Notes: generated by a model not told the origin, from the letters alone. Counted from the stretch's first letter, positions 44,701-58,209 are shown. The stretch: 64,000 bases of DNA from Toxoplasma gondii ME49 (GCF_000006565.2 NC_031469.1:1566083-1630082); one strand, 5' to 3'. Program-made: numbers and translations.

Positions 44701-47700
44701 GAGGGAAAGGGCATCGCGGCAAAGAGGGGAGAAGATTTCTTCACTGGCGAGAGGAAGAGTTCGGGAGCCACCGCCCGGAGGCCGGAGAGAGGAGGAGAGA
44801 ACGCGAAGGAACGAGGAGAGAGGAGACAGCGCGAAAGGCAGGAGGGCGCAGAGGGGGGAACCGAGGGCGACTGGTGACAAGCTCGGAGACCGACGGCTTC
44901 TCGTCGAGTGAGGAAACTCGTGAAGAGAAAGAGGCGAACAAATGGAAGAGACGAGGCACTTCGTCGGGGCCGAGTCATCGACGGTCCAGAAGTCGGCGTC
45001 TCGAGTCTCTGCGTGGGCGACAAGAGACAGGGAGAGGAGACAGGAGAGACAGGAGACGCGGGGCGCTGTCTTGGTCAGAGAGCTCGGTCTCCGACGACGT
45101 TTCGACTCTCCATTTATCCACGGACCGAAATAATCTTTCAAGGAAACGCGAAAAACTCCCTGTCGTTTTTTCGGCCTCTCGCTCCCAGTCAAGGAATCGC
45201 TCTTCTCACCGAGACAGAACAGTCAAACACTCCGCTCTTTCCTCTTCTCATTCTTCTCGTTCTTCGTCTTGCTCTTCTTCTTCTCGTTCTTCGTCTTGCT
45301 CTTCTTCTTCTCGTTCTTCGTCTTGCTCTTCTTCTTTCGCTTTTTCACCTCGTCGAGTACGCACAGGCGAGAACGTGGAGGTTCTCGTGGATTTGCTGAA
45401 GGAGGTGGATGGGCTGAGGGGGTCCCGTGCGTCTCCTTCTACTTCCCTGCGCCTCTGTCGCTCCGCCTCCAGAACGGTCCGCAGGAAGGAGACAGACACT
45501 GTGAGACGAAGAGACAAGGAGAAAACGAGAGCGAGCAGGCGAGTGAGGGAAGCGAGCCATGAACGAAACCACGAGAGAACAGCCTCCCGGCGTCGCTCGT
45601 CCTCGGGCGCCAGGGGGAGAAGCACAGACGGCGAGGGAACGGCAGCTGGAGAGACAGAGATGCACAAGTGGTGGAAGAAGGTCCGCGACGAAGACGAGCT
45701 CCTCGCTCTGCTCGTACGCAGACAGGAGAGCCGCTTGGACGCATATCGGGAGAAGCCGCGGGCAGGCGGCAGTGGCGAGAGGCGAGGAGGACGCAGAGAA
45801 GCTCAGGGATTGCAAAGCGATGAAGAAAACCGCAAGGCGAGTGTGCGATTGGCGTTCGAGCGAAGGAACGCATCCAGGAACGTGAAGAGACCGGTGGACG
45901 CCGGAGAGCCCGACGCGCCGGCGATGTCTCGGGTGTACGGACTCCCCGAGTTGAGGCGCGGCGACATGGCTTCCCGTTCTCCGACGTCAGGGGAGAGGAA
46001 GGGAGAGGTGCAGCATGCGCTTGGCGCGGTCTCGCCACAGGTTCGTTTCCGCGCAGAAGTTTTCGAGACCTCCTCTCTCGCAGTCGCGGCAGGTGACGCC
46101 TCTCGCCGTTGCCTCATTTGCTCTTCCTGCGGAGGCGGTGCCCTTGTCTTGGGAAGACGCGCATCGGAAGTCACCTTTTCTCAGCTCCTCGCAACGGCAC
46201 ACGCACCGTCTTCTTCTGTCTGCTCTTCCCTTTCTTCGCCCTCCGTCTGCATTGTGGGAGGAGAAGGCGTAGTGGATGAGGCGACGGTTCCTGCCTTGTC
46301 GGAGAAGACACAGGAAGCGCGGCGGCGAAGTCGAAGCGAAAGCGCAAGGTTTTGTGCGCGTTCGCTCGGCGTACGGGGAGAGACAGAGACGTTTGCGGAG
46401 TCTTCTGCTCTCGTTCTTTCGGCTCTTCCGAACAAGTTGTCCGGGGAAGAGGAGGCGGGTGAGCCGGAGTTTACGAAACTCGTTTTCTTCTCTTCATCGA
46501 GGTGCTCAACAGCGGCGTCCTCTCCCTTGATTCAAGGCCCTTCCAGCAGTCAATCTGCGCGAGAAAGTACACACAAACGACCTCCTTCTCCTCCTGGCTC
46601 GTCGTCTTCTTCCTCTTCCTCGTCTTCCAGTTCTCCTTCCTGTTGGGGTAGCCGAGGCGAACTGAGAAGAGTGGATGGCAGAGGGGCGAGGAAGCGAAAT
46701 GACGCGAAAGAAGAGAGCGACAGCGAGGGAGAGAAGGCAGAGAAGGCAGAGAAGGGAGAGGAGGGAGAGAGAGGCGATGATGACAGACATGGAGAGAAGG
46801 CGGCGATGGAACTGGAAGCTCTGAGGCACCAGCTGCAGTGCCGGGAGGTTGCGCTGCTTCTCGTTGAGGAAGAGAAGAAAGAAGAGATAGAGAGAGAGGA
46901 GGCGAAGAGAGTGGCGCTGGAGGAGAAGATACAGAAGCAAGAAACGGAACTTGCACTTGCGAGAAAAGAAGTCCATGAAAAGGAAGAAAGAACGCGAACT
47001 CTGCAGCTACGCTTGCAGGAGACACAGGCCCTCCTGGACCGCCTGGCGAAAGTCCGGAAAAACCAAGCGGAGAAAAAAGGTCGAGCGAGGGAAGAGAGAG
47101 ACGAAGAAGAGGGAGAAAGAGAAGGAGAGAAGAAGAACTGTCGGCGAGTGCAAAACGAGACAGAAGAGAGAGAGAGGCGGAGAGGATCGCAGACGACACA
47201 AACGGAGACACGACTGTTGCTGTGTGCAACATGCGCGCGCGAGGTTGACGGGAACCCACAGGGAAGGGAGACAGGAGAGCGCGAGGAAGAAGGACGAGCG
47301 ACAGAAGAGAGGATTCGAGAACTCGAGGAAGAGCTGCTGGTGCAGAAAGCTCTTTTGGAAGAAAGTGAAGAGCGGCGGGGCGTTCTGGAGGACCAGCTGG
47401 TCGCAGTTTCGAACGAGCGTCAGGTAAAAAAATGTGAAGAAGAAAGCGAGGAAGAAGAGTCTGAAGAGAGGCAAGGGGCACTGCCAAGAAGCAGAAGAAG
47501 AGAAGAAAGACGAAAGACACTCCAGAGAAGAGCGAGCGAGAAGAAGAAGGCGATGGGCGGGAGAGGCAAATCGTTAAGGAGAGGAGACCTAGCGGAACTA
47601 GAGAGGGGAAAAGTTCAGGGAAGAATGATACTCGCAGGGAGCAGAGAAGAAGAGAGGTAGGTATGCTTGTGAAGGAAGAGACGAGAGATAGAAGGTGATT

Positions 47701-50700
47701 CAACAAGAGCCATGGGAGGAACTTCGCTTTTGAAGAGAGTCACTCTGGACGTCCGTGTCTCTCTCCAGAGTCACGCCTGTGTTTGTTTTCTTCTCTCGAA
47801 GTTATTCTCTCTCTTTCGACACCATGTTTTGTTTCCTCTTTCCTCGCATTTGCCCTTCCTCGACTCTTTCGCCTCTCTCCGTTTCGTTCTCGCTTTGTCC
47901 CCTTTGCTCCTCTCTTCTTGGCCTGCCTGTTTTCACTCTTCTTCGCCGACGCCCCCCCCCTTCTCTTTTCTCTCTCTCTTTCTCACTTCCCTTCCCCCCT
48001 CCCCCTGCTGCCGCGCGTTTCGCTCTCTCTGCGCAGGAGTGTCATGACCGGTGGATCGACTTGCAGCGCGATCACGACGCTCTGCAGCATGCGGCGGAGC
48101 AGCGCTGTTTGCTGCTGTCTGAGAAGCTGGCGCGAGCAGAGCGAGTGTGCGTTTCGACTTCTGACGAGGCCTCGGAGGCCTTGCGAAACGCAGAAACACA
48201 ACTGACTCTCGCGCTGGACGCGCGCGCGAGCCTCGAAGCCGCGCAGGCCGCGGCCCTCGCCTCTGCGAAGAGCGAAAAAGAGGAGCTCGCGAAACAGGTA
48301 CACTCACTGAGAGCGCGACTTCGCCGGGTCGAGGAGGAGAAGCGGGAAGAAGCGAAAGAGAAGGCGGAGACTCGCGAGGAAGCAGACTCCCTGAAGAAGA
48401 GCCTGGAGCGCGAGCGGCGGGAGAAAGAGACGTGGAGGCGACGCGGCGAGGCCGAGGAGGAGCGACGTCGAGCGGTGGAAAAACTCCACGCGCGGCAAAT
48501 CTCCAAGATCGAAGAGCTGCACAAACGACGCCACATGCAGACGCTCGAGTTGCAGACAGAACGCCGGCGACTTGTTGAGGCGCAGGCGAGGAGAGACGCA
48601 GCGAGAGACGCGGAGTTCGCTCGTCGCGAAGCTCAGCTGGAGGCCCGGCTCGAGGCACTCCGTGAAGCAGTGAAGGAGAGGGAACGTGAGATGGAGAAAC
48701 TCGTGGAGGAGAACCAGCGGGAGCGGCAAAAGGCTGACGCAGAGACGCAAGGCGAGCGCGAACGCGTCGAAGCACTGGAGGCGAGGCTGCGGGAGCTGAA
48801 GCGCGAGAGAGAGGTATCGCAAGACCTGGAGAGCGACCTGCGCGCAGCCCTGCAGGCGCAGCGAGAAGAAAACGAACTGATCGCGCTCGAAGCCGTCCGC
48901 GTCCGCGCCGTCGCGAACAAGAGAGAACGAGAAAAGCTGGAGACGGACACTAGGAGAGTCAAGATATGTCTCGCGCTCCAAGAAAAACAGCAAACGCTTC
49001 TTGTGCAGGTCGCCCACGCGCTCCTGTGCATGCATGGAGTGGGCGAGACGGAGACCGGCGAGAAAGAAGAAAGCGACAGAGGTCAGGCGCGAGAAGGCGA
49101 AGAGCGCAGCGAGGAGAGAAAACGAGGAACGTCTGAGCAAGGACAGCGCGAAAAGAGCCTCTCGGAAGATGGACGAACAAGAGGGGTCTCGTCGCAGGAG
49201 GGAGTGTTCGGGGGGGTGCTTCGGCAAGTCTTCAGAGCGATCGAGGAGGCGGAACAAGACTTGCTCAGACTCCGCCTCGAGTTGAGGTCACTGAAGAAAG
49301 CAGAAGGAGCCCGCGAAGGAAGAAGAGAAGACAATCACAACACAGAGCAACTCTCTCGAGGCAGAGAACGTCGCTGGAGCCATCGGTCGCGCTCGGCGTT
49401 GCCTGCTCTCAGCCTCTCTTCCTCAGTGTCTCCCGGCCGACCTCCACGGGCGTCCAGTGTCCATGAACCTTCCTCTTCTTTTTCGTCTTCGTTTTCGTCT
49501 TCGTTCGCGTCTTCGTTTTTGTCTTCTGGGTCTTCTTTTGGTGTCTCCGTTGCGGAGGCGAAGAAGGCTCGACTGCCCAGAGACGCAGCGAGGAGGGGCG
49601 AGGGCGTCTGTCGCCTCGCGACTTCGGGGGAGGAAGACCTTGAGTCGAGGAGAGAAGAGAGCCGAGAGGCGAGGAGAGGAGAGAGCGACTGTGGAGGAAC
49701 GCAGCGTTTCAGCGGGCGAGAAGGAGCGTGCAGGAGGTGCAGAGAACTTTCGAGGGAAGTGTCTGTACTGCAGAGATCGGTGAGAAGAGCGAGGAGCCAG
49801 AGGCAGAACAACTGGACTTCACCAGCAAAAGAGCAAGAAGACTTCGCGCGACAGCTGGAGGCTCAAGATGAGAAACTCCGATGCTTCTTGACTCAAATCG
49901 ACGAACAAAGACACCTCCTGAGACAGCACGAACTCCACGGCCAGCAACAGGCGCGACTGCTGGCGGAGCAGCGCGAGGAGCTGCGGCGGTCGCAGCGCGA
50001 CTCGGCTCGCATGCGCGAGGAGCGAGAGACGAGTGTCTGGGTGCGAGAGAAACTGGCGAGACACAGTGAAAAACTCCTCGTTTTCGTCTTGGAGGCGCTG
50101 AAACACTACGCGGACTTCTTCGACTCAGTGGCTCCCGAAAAAGTGGAAAGAAAGAACAGACAGAAAGGACGCGACGGGGAGGAGAAGACGACGAGTCTGG
50201 ACGCCGCAGGAAAAACGCGGTCCCGGTCGGGAAATGCCGAGAAACGTCCGAGGCGCCAAGCCGTCACCTCAGGTGTACGTACACCCGAGGGCGGCGCGGG
50301 AGCACGAGGACAGTCGCGCGAAGACGAAGGAGGGGGGGCGGAGGAGAGGGCAGGTGGGCGTTTTTCTCCGCTGCCCTCACCCCAAGCTTTGGAAGCGAAG
50401 TTGCTGGTGTATCTGATCTCTTCTCAGGGGGAGAGCGAGGAGGACGTACGAGACTCCATGAGTTGCTCTCCGGCTGGGCTTAGCGCGGAGAAGTGCAACT
50501 CGCGAGACGCGAAGAGCGAGAAGGCATTCAGAAAACGAGGCGCGCGACGGAGCTGCTCGGAAGCTGCGTCGGCGCGCGTGTCTGTCCAGTCTGGCGCGTC
50601 GCCTTCTCTCCGGCGCTCTTCCTCGCAGCAGTCTTCTGCCGCGTTCTCGCGGTCTGTCTCGGCTTTCTCAGAGTCCACAGGCTCGGCGGCCTCGAGCCGA

Positions 50701-52113
50701 CATGCAGCGCGCTGGAGAGAAGAGACCACCGTTTCTGCAGCAGCGGCACAGACGCAGATGACCGACCGGCAGAGCGAGAAGGGAGGAGCGAACTCCAGAG
50801 GCAGCTTCCTGCACGGAGGCGACTCAGTTGAAACAGAGGGCGGGTGTGGGGAGTCGTCGTTCGTTCCCAGCGAGCTGAGAGCTCTCAGGGAAATCATCGA
50901 GAGGATCCACGCGCTCGTCCTGCAAGTGGCTGCCTCGACGTGCCTCTGGATGCGCCGCAAGTGGAAACTCCGAGCAATTTTGCATGCAATGAAAAAACAG
51001 GCGTTGGCGACCCGCGAGGAACGAAGGAAACTCGAAGGAAGACACAGTGGCAGAAGCCCAAACAGGGAAGAAATGAGAGAAGAAGAGGTAGAAGAAGGAG
51101 ACGGAGTTCGTCGCGAGGGCTCTGGAGAGGAGACGAGGGAGGGAGTCGGTGAGGAGCCGAGCGGTGGTGGAGACTGGCTCTCGCATTCTGATGTTTTTGA
51201 AGGGGAGGAATGCACGTCGCGGAGAGAGACGGTCAAGTCAACAGAAGAGCATTGGGAAGACGATTCCAACTCTCAGGATTCCTCCAAAAAGGCCGTCGCG
51301 ACACTCGCTTCACGGCCTTGTTTGCCGGCTTGTTCGAGTTCGATGAGAGACGCAAACTCTGTCGAAAGAAACTTGTGGACGCGGTCCGTTTCTTCTCTTT
51401 CCGCGGTCGGCCCTGCCTTCGGTCCCTCGTCTCCGCGCAGCCTCTCTAAGGCCGCCACCCTGGTGCCGTACACCAGTCGGCCGCTCGTGTCGATTCCTCC
51501 GGCTTCTTCCTTTTCTTCGTTTCTGCATCTTCCGGTGCAGCCGGTTGAAGAGGAGAAGGAAGAGGAAGGAACGCCGTACTTCCCGGTGCTTCTGGGCTTC
51601 GAGGGAGGCACCAGTGGCAGCAGCGGCTCTTCGCATAATGGAGAAGATCGCCCTGGTCTCCTTTCCTCTCTTTCTTCTCGTTCCTCCTTGTCTGTCTCCT
51701 CTGCGTTCTCGCAGTCTGTCGCCGCGTCTCCTCCCTTTGCCTTGCCACCTAGTCGACCTCGCCTCGACGTCGCGGAGACGAAGCAGAAGGAAAGGGAGAC
51801 AGAGACACTCCGCAAGACGCTTGGCCAAAAAAAGAGCTCACTCTTGAGACTGGATGCGCAGTCCGACGAAGGAGACGTAGAAGGCGAATCCCAGGGCTGC
51901 CTCGAAGAAGAATCCTCGGCAGAAGAGAGAAAGCCGCGCAGAGAGACACAGGATATCTCCTGTCAGGTCCGGACAACAGCAGGCGGAACGGCGCGAGGCA
52001 GAAAGGAGAGAGAGAGAAGAGAGGAGAGAAAGGGAGGCAGAGAAGAAGAGAGAGGGGACGCGCCAGGGAGACGGCTGGCTTTGGGAGATCTTTTCAGCAG
52101 CAGCGGAGGCTAG
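38708..52113 (+). CDS. Giant coiled-coil protein with QT[DE] motif array (4 exons)
   Basis: Exons: 38708-39799, 40325-40609, 40929-47423 and 48037-52113, all phase 0, for about 3,982 aa. Residues 1-330 are Ser/Pro-rich with a PSPPSPSPP tract; from about 335 the chain becomes long heptad-like Glu/Arg/Leu/Gln helices (ERTQKADLQRELE, VSQLQSEVSSLRTSSAALER). Residues about 670-740 are a near-pure Glu/Arg segment of 14-aa repeats, probably a single alpha-helix. Residues about 1361-1530 carry CQT, SQTE, VQTE, AQTD, IQTD and VQTE, with TQTE again near 2549. Cysteine clusters lie near 1535-1543, 2187-2193 and 2558-2561. Exon 4 starts in helix (DRWIDLQRDHDALQHAAEQR) and ends in a disordered charged tail. 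The architecture suits a centrosome, cortex or tether scaffold, but I do not recognise the protein and give no function. If intron 3 is retained, the frame continues 79 codons and stops at 47660. Confidence 0.8.
39040..39118 (+). repeat. Pro/Ser-coding low-complexity tract
   Basis: A CTCCTTCTC-type triplet tract encodes PSPPSPSPPSPS repeats in the first exon of the giant coiled-coil gene. It is in frame throughout. Confidence 0.8.
41558..41683 (+). repeat. 42-bp (14-aa) Glu/Arg repeats in the coiled-coil gene
   Basis: The string GGAAGAGAGAAGAAGAGAAC recurs at 41558, 41600 and 41642, a 42-bp period encoding EEERRRER-containing 14-aa units. Similar but degenerate units flank the array on both sides. 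Alternating acidic and basic residues with no hydrophobic heptad position suggest a stable single alpha-helix rather than a dimeric coil. Confidence 0.85.
43632..44138 (+). other. Cluster of six QT[DEK] short linear motifs
   Basis: Within 507 bp the coding frame holds GCQTK (43632), GSQTE (43734), GVQTE (43899), AQTD (44073), IQTD (44091) and VQTE (44127). The core resembles the anchor of dynein light chain LC8 (DYNLL) ligands, TQT or IQV[DE]. The surrounding sequence is predicted disordered between coils, which is where such motifs function. Binding is an inference from pattern only. Confidence 0.45.
45245..45345 (+). repeat. 30-bp Ser/Arg/Cys-coding repeats
   Basis: Tandem 30-bp units encode SRSSSCSSSS about three times within the large exon of the giant coiled-coil gene. 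The period keeps the frame. Confidence 0.85.
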
Positions 52114-53135
52114 GGGAGGAGGGGCAGAGAAATGAGAGGAGAGAAGAACTACAGAAGAGAGGAGACGGTAGATAGACAAGCGAGACGAGTTTGCAGAGAG
52201 AGGAACACCGAAAACGAAGATGAAGCGACAGAAGGAGGTTTTCTTCCGGTGAGAATCCGGAGGTGAGAAGACCGTGCTGAAGGGACGGAGAGCGGAGTGG
52301 AGAGAGAAACCGGGAGAGGAACAGGGTAGAGGACAACGAGAACTGAAAGGGAGGGAAGAACATGCGTTCATGTACTTTCGAAAGGGGCGTTTTCGCCACT
52401 GTTTGCTTTTGCGTGAATTGGTTTTCGTGACACACTTCCGCAGGGACTGTGGGTTGTCACCCGCCAATGTCTTGTCAAGGAACTCTCCTTTTTCTCACTC
52501 TTTCGAAAGACACTCGCGAAAAAAGAGAAACGGCGGACACAGAGAACGGGCAGCTGCAAGAAAAGAAGTTCTTCACAGAACACTGGGGAAACCGAGCGTC
52601 TCGCCTCTCTCTGCTCCTCTCGGACACGAGCTGTACAGACACAAAACGAGCCTTGCACTAAAGAGGAGAGGAAGCTCAGTTCCCCGTTTACTTGCTAACT
52701 GGCGACTTGCAGACAATTTGTCGGCAAACAGCACAATTCTTGCGATGCAGGAAACTCGGCAATTGACCTTCCTCACGAGAAACTCGCTGCCAAACGGCCA
52801 GATCCGTTATTCAGTTCAGCGTTTCCGTTTTGTTTTGCTATTTCGTCAAGCGACATGTCGAACAGTTCATTCGCCCTGAGCGTCGCGGAACTGAAGTCTG
52901 GGCAGCGACATTGCGCATGCAGCTCTCGATGTCTTTCTTCTGAATTCTCTGCGTTGCCAAAGGCTCTTCTTCTCTCCACGCTCGTCGCCTGCAACCTAGC
53001 TCGACTCCGTCTCGATCTCACATTCTACCGCCTGAATCCCTTCGCAAATCTACGCCGCCTTCGTTCCGTGTACTTTCTCTCCCTTTCGTCATGCCTCCAT
53101 CGACAAATGGACACACATCTCTCTCAACACCCACG

Positions 53136-53183
53136 TAAATATACAAATATATATATATATATATATATATACACGCCTATATG

Positions 53184-53217
<34 letters not shown>

Positions 53218-53222
53218 TATGT
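53136..53222. repeat. TA microsatellite
   Basis: Two (TA)n runs separated by an ACACGCC interruption in the convergent spacer. Confidence 0.8.
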
Positions 53223-53811
53223 ATATGGATCTACCTGCATGGATACGCATGCCTAAATGTCTGAAATCGACTTATAGATGTACATATACTTTTGTAGGAG
53301 GGGATATCTTGAAGGATTCTGTTGCTGTGCTCTCTGCTCTCGCTAGTGGACCTCTTTTGTGTGCAGAAAATGTTTCTCCGACATGTCACGGAGGCGCTTT
53401 TGCCGGCGTGGTGTCGGGGCTGGGGCGAGGGTCGCCGTCTGCAAAGAAGAGTTGCTTGCCAGTCGAAGAAGAGAGAAATGCTGGAAAGTGAGAGAGGGAC
53501 TCTTCGTAGATCCCGATGTGCTCTCTGCTTGACAAGCTGCTGCTCGGGCGCCGACAGGCCCTTTCAAACGGCTTTGAAAAGTTTGCGAAAAACACCCGCC
53601 ACGTTCCGGTGTCTGTACACCCGAGGTGAATCGAGTCTTCGCTTTTCCCCAAATCACAGAGGTGAACTCCCTTTTCCCTTCGGTTGAGACAAGGCATCTG
53701 AAGCTCGCGTGAGAAAGTGAAGGAAAAAAGCGCTGCGTCAGTCCTTCGCACACAAACAGACATGCATGTACACGTCCACATACACAGATATGCATATATA
53801 CATGCATACGC

Positions 53812-53816
53812 ATACA

Positions 53817-53856
<40 letters not shown>

Positions 53857-53860
53857 TGGA
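53812..53860. repeat. TA microsatellite
   Basis: A nearly pure (TA)n run flanked by GCATACATGCA-type sequence in the convergent spacer. Confidence 0.8.
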
Positions 53861-55251
53861 GGTGGAGAACGAACACACAAAGAGGTCGACTTGAAAAAAC
53901 CAACGGCGCGCGGTAAAGGCCCAGGGTCTACAGCGAAGTGTGGAGACCGCCTTCTGCGTTGACTGGCGAGGAAGGACGTGGAGAGCGCATCTGCGCGCGC
54001 TATTCGATCGGCTTTCTTTCTCTTCAGAACAAGGGAAAGCGCACCAGCAAAAAGAGAGGAGCAACGGGCAATGTGGGGACTCTGAATATCTGGAACAGAA
54101 GCAGGTGATGTTGGCAGTTCGAATGACGAGGAAGGTTCCGCTGATCGAGGCGTCTCTTGCCCCCAGAGACGCCGAGATCCCCAAACCCGCAGGTTCGTCC
54201 TGGCGAGCTTCTCTTCCCCGAGGTTCGTGCAAAAAGAGGGGAAGGAGACGACGAGGAGACTCCGCCCTCTGTGTATGGTCTCTGCGAAACGCGTTTCTCC
54301 CCTCTGGCTCTTGTCGACAGAGAGTTGCCTTTCCGAGCACGCGAACGACGACTATAAAAAACGAGAGACGAGGAACGCACAGATCACTCAAAAAAAGCCT
54401 CTCGCGCCTTTTAAAAACAGCGACGAACTTGGCACCCGCGGCGCATTCAACAAGCGCCTCTGCATGCAGTCATTGCACGCATGTCGCCGAAAAAGAAGCG
54501 CGAACACTCACTCGAAAAAGATGGACAGACGCGAATTGACGAAGAAGTGGACAGAGACCTCGTTCGCGGCGGCAGGTGTGTGGAGACTCGAAGAAAGACC
54601 TCCTCGCATGTGACTGGGACGAAGAGTCTGCTTCTGCATGCAGTTCTGAACTCGGCTCTTTTCGCGAATTTCGGCGTCTCATGAAATCGGCGACCCGCGC
54701 CAGAGTGCAAGCGAGCGGCTCTGCGTTCGCTTCTCTGCACTTTTCAAAAGGATAAAGAACGCCGAAGAGAGGAACAGAACGCGCGCGAGGGAAAAAAGAA
54801 GAGAAAGCGCGGTAATGACACAGAAGGAGAGGAGGTAAAGAAAGAGAGAAAAAAGGTAAAGAAAACGCGCAAAACACAAAAGAATAGACAGAGAGGGACA
54901 GAACAAACGAGAAAGGACGCAACAACCTAGACGCGACTCGCTTCTCTAGCGGTACATCGACCGCCGGGGAGGATACCGGAAAAACGAAAAAGACAGTCAC
55001 TCTCGTTCCAGAGGTCTTTCGATGGCTTCTGTCCACCGCAAGACTCTCTTCGATGTTCTCTTCTCGCAGCTTCAGTCCTCGCTCTGGTCCCCTCGTGTGA
55101 TCCTTCGTCACCGCACAACAAGGAAATGTGATGAAGGAAAAAAGATCAACCTTGACCGCTGCAGAGATGTTCTTCTCCCTTTTGCCAGGGGGGGCACCGC
55201 ATCCTTCCGCAGCTTCTGAAATTCGTCGTTCAGCTTCTTTCTTCTTGAGTT

Positions 55252-58170
55252 TCACAGCTTTGCCTGCAGCGCAGCAACGGTTTTCTCATGCTGAGGGGAC
55301 GCGAGGCAAGAAGGCAGGGGAGAGCGATACATGTCTTCCACGAACTCCTCGTATTTCTTCTCGACAAACTTCCTGCGCAGCTTCATCGTCGCCGTCAACT
55401 CGCCCGTGTCGATTGCAAAGTCTGTCGGCAAGACGCGCCAACCCTGTACGGACTGCGCCCTGCAGAAAAAAAAGTCAGACGTGGACTTTCACCGAGCTTG
55501 GTCCCGAATACCGAGAATCATCGCATACATCCTCTCCCTATTCGCCTGTCCATGCGTCTATTTGCTCTCCTCTCAACATACATCCATATTTATATATTTA
55601 TATATGTCTATCGATGTGCATCTGTCTATTCCTCTGTCTGTCAACATCGAAATCGCCATGTCCTTTTTCTGAATTTACGGCCAGACAAATGCAGACGCTT
55701 GATGACTGCGGAAGACCCTTCACATCCACACGGACCTACAGTCTTTTCACAAATGCATCGACGCATACATTATTTACATTTATACATATATATATATTTA
55801 TATATGCATATATATATATATGTATATTGGATATGCATGGATGCGCGTTCGTGTCTCGCGAGGTTACCTGGAGATGGTTTTTATGTTTGCACGTTCAATG
55901 GCTTCTCGAATGAGTTGATTGACTCCGACGCTGTTCATCGCTTCCTGAGTTGTTTGCACCTGTATCCCGTTCTTTGAGAAGAAGCGCACGAGCTCGGGGG
56001 CGAGGACCTCTGTGGGGTTGTCGTTCTTGTCCTTCGCGGTGTACAGACAGATGAGGACGCCGAGAAACTTGCGCTTGTCGCCGACAACCATGCAGTTGGA
56101 GAGAACTTGAGGCATTTCCTGTTTCAGCAAGCTTTCGATGAGGAGCGGCGCGACGTTCTCGCCTCCCGCCGTGATGATCAACTCCTTGATGCGGCCAGTG
56201 AGGTAGACGAAACCGTCGGAGTCCACGTATCCGAGGTCGCCAGTGTGCAGAAAGCCGTTCTCGTCGAGCGTGCCTCGCGTCGACTTCTCGTCTTTGTAGT
56301 ATCCCATGAAAATGTTTCTTCCGCGAAAGCAAATCTCTCCATGGCCTTCTGCGTTCTCGTTCGCAACGTACATGTCTGTCCCCGGCATCGCATGGCCAAT
56401 GCTCCCCACTTTGTACCTGGAAACGAGGATTCAACAGAACTTCAAAAAGCATTAAAGAGGAGTCGGAGGAGAAAGAGAAAGAAGGCGATCCGAAGACGGA
56501 ACGAGGCAGTCTGAACAGAGTGGCGAGAAGCACAGGTCCAGGAGAAATGAAAAAAAACCAGAGGGGACGAAGAAGAGGAAGACATTAAGAGATCTGAGAA
56601 AGCGAGAGAGGAAGAAACGAAAAGAAGCAAACTCAGCGGGAGCGCGATCAAGGGAAAAAGGGGAGACAGGAAGGCGGAGAAAGAGAGACAAACACGGGAA
56701 GGAAAAACTGAAGAGCTACGAACACAACGGAGAGATACGAGGCAAGAAAGGGATAAGCAGGAACGCAACGAGACAAGGAAAAAAAAGACATGAACAATCA
56801 ACCAAACGCAGGGTCGACGAGGAGAAGGAGAAGACGGATGAAAAGAGAGACGATGTCGTTGCAGATCCCTTTCGGTGCGCGAGGAAAACGGAAGACGCCT
56901 CGGAAGACGAGGGAAAAGAACGGTTTCGAAAGCTTTTCGTCGTAGCCTTCCTGTTGCTCTTCACACACTGACGGCCGCCTGGCACCCGAGCCGGAAAGAC
57001 AAGCATCCCATCAAGGCACCTCGGCTGTCGTCTACATCTCTGTTTAGACATGTTCAGCAGCCTAGGTCGTGGACTGTGGGCGAGACGTCAGGAACAGCGA
57101 AGTGACGAGGCGACTACGGGATCCCTTCCTTGTCAAGCAATCGATGTTGTTGACCGATACTGGCAAATGAATAGACACTGCGAGCTGGACGACTGCGACT
57201 CGGAGCTCCTCCGATGCCCGTCACGCAGACGAAAGTCAACAGGCGCGGTGCACAGATGTCCGCTCCTCTCTGGCTTTGCCTGATCGTCAACTCCTCGAGT
57301 GCCATCGAGGCCATGGCGTCGTCGTGGGAAGTGAGAGAGTTCATAAAAGACGCGCAGATTCGCTTTTCCCCACAGGCTTTGCATGTCTCTCACGCAGAAC
57401 GCGAGGCCGTCGAAGAGCAGCCCAGGCGTCTTGTCTGAAGGGGGAGCGGGCGGGGGGGGGGGGAAGGCGAGACACCAGCGGCTTGGCGGCGGCTGCACTT
57501 TGTTCGGGGAGATGAAAAAGCAGGAAGTGCAGAGCGTTTCCGAGAGTATCTGCGCCCGCAACGACGTCTGAGAGAAGTCCAGAGCTTTCACTGTATCGAA
57601 CGCCCGTGGTACAAACACTCACCAGCCAGGGGCAGGAAGGATGAACGTCTGCGGTCCTGTGCTCTCGCTCAAGCCGTAAATGGAGTTGATCGGCATCCCC
57701 AGGCTCATGAAGTACTTCTGTGTCTCCGGATCCAGCGGCGCAGCGCAACTTCCTAGACCCAAACAAAGCTCCATCCCCAGGGCCTTCCGAACCTGAAACA
57801 TGCGCAATTCAAACAAAGTGCACAGAAACCTCTCAACGCCCTAGACAGGAGGCGACGCCGCCAGAGAGAAACGCGACACTGAACAAGTCAGCGACGAAGC
57901 GACGACCACAGGAACTGAATCCAGAGACGCCGATCCCTTACACTCCGACATCTACTCCCATGGAAATACATCAAGGAATATACCCTTGCCTAAACAGACA
58001 AATAAAAAACACACGTTTCGACATAAACATATATATACATATACATATATATATATATATATATGAACATATACATATGTAGAATTATATATATATATAT
58101 ATATATATTTATGAACATATACATATGTAGAATTATATATATATATATATATGAACATATACATTTGTAG

Positions 58171-58209
<39 letters not shown>

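Larger units (their letters stand above)
52114..55251. other. Convergent intergenic region
   Basis: 3.1 kb between the 3' ends of the giant coiled-coil (+) and acyl-CoA synthetase (-) genes; it probably holds both 3' UTRs. It contains TA microsatellites at 53136-53222 and 53812-53860 and a near-palindrome copy at 53608-53626. The minus-strand open frame over 54470-55255 continues a different frame from the synthetase and shows no similarity I recognise. Confidence 0.5.

Noticed and set aside
43275..45023. 582-codon and similar long minus-strand frames opposite the giant coiled coil
   Set aside because: They are mirror frames of a Glu/Arg/Lys-rich coding exon, giving Ser/Leu/Phe/Arg-rich translations with no domain. 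The plus frame is far longer and coil-like.
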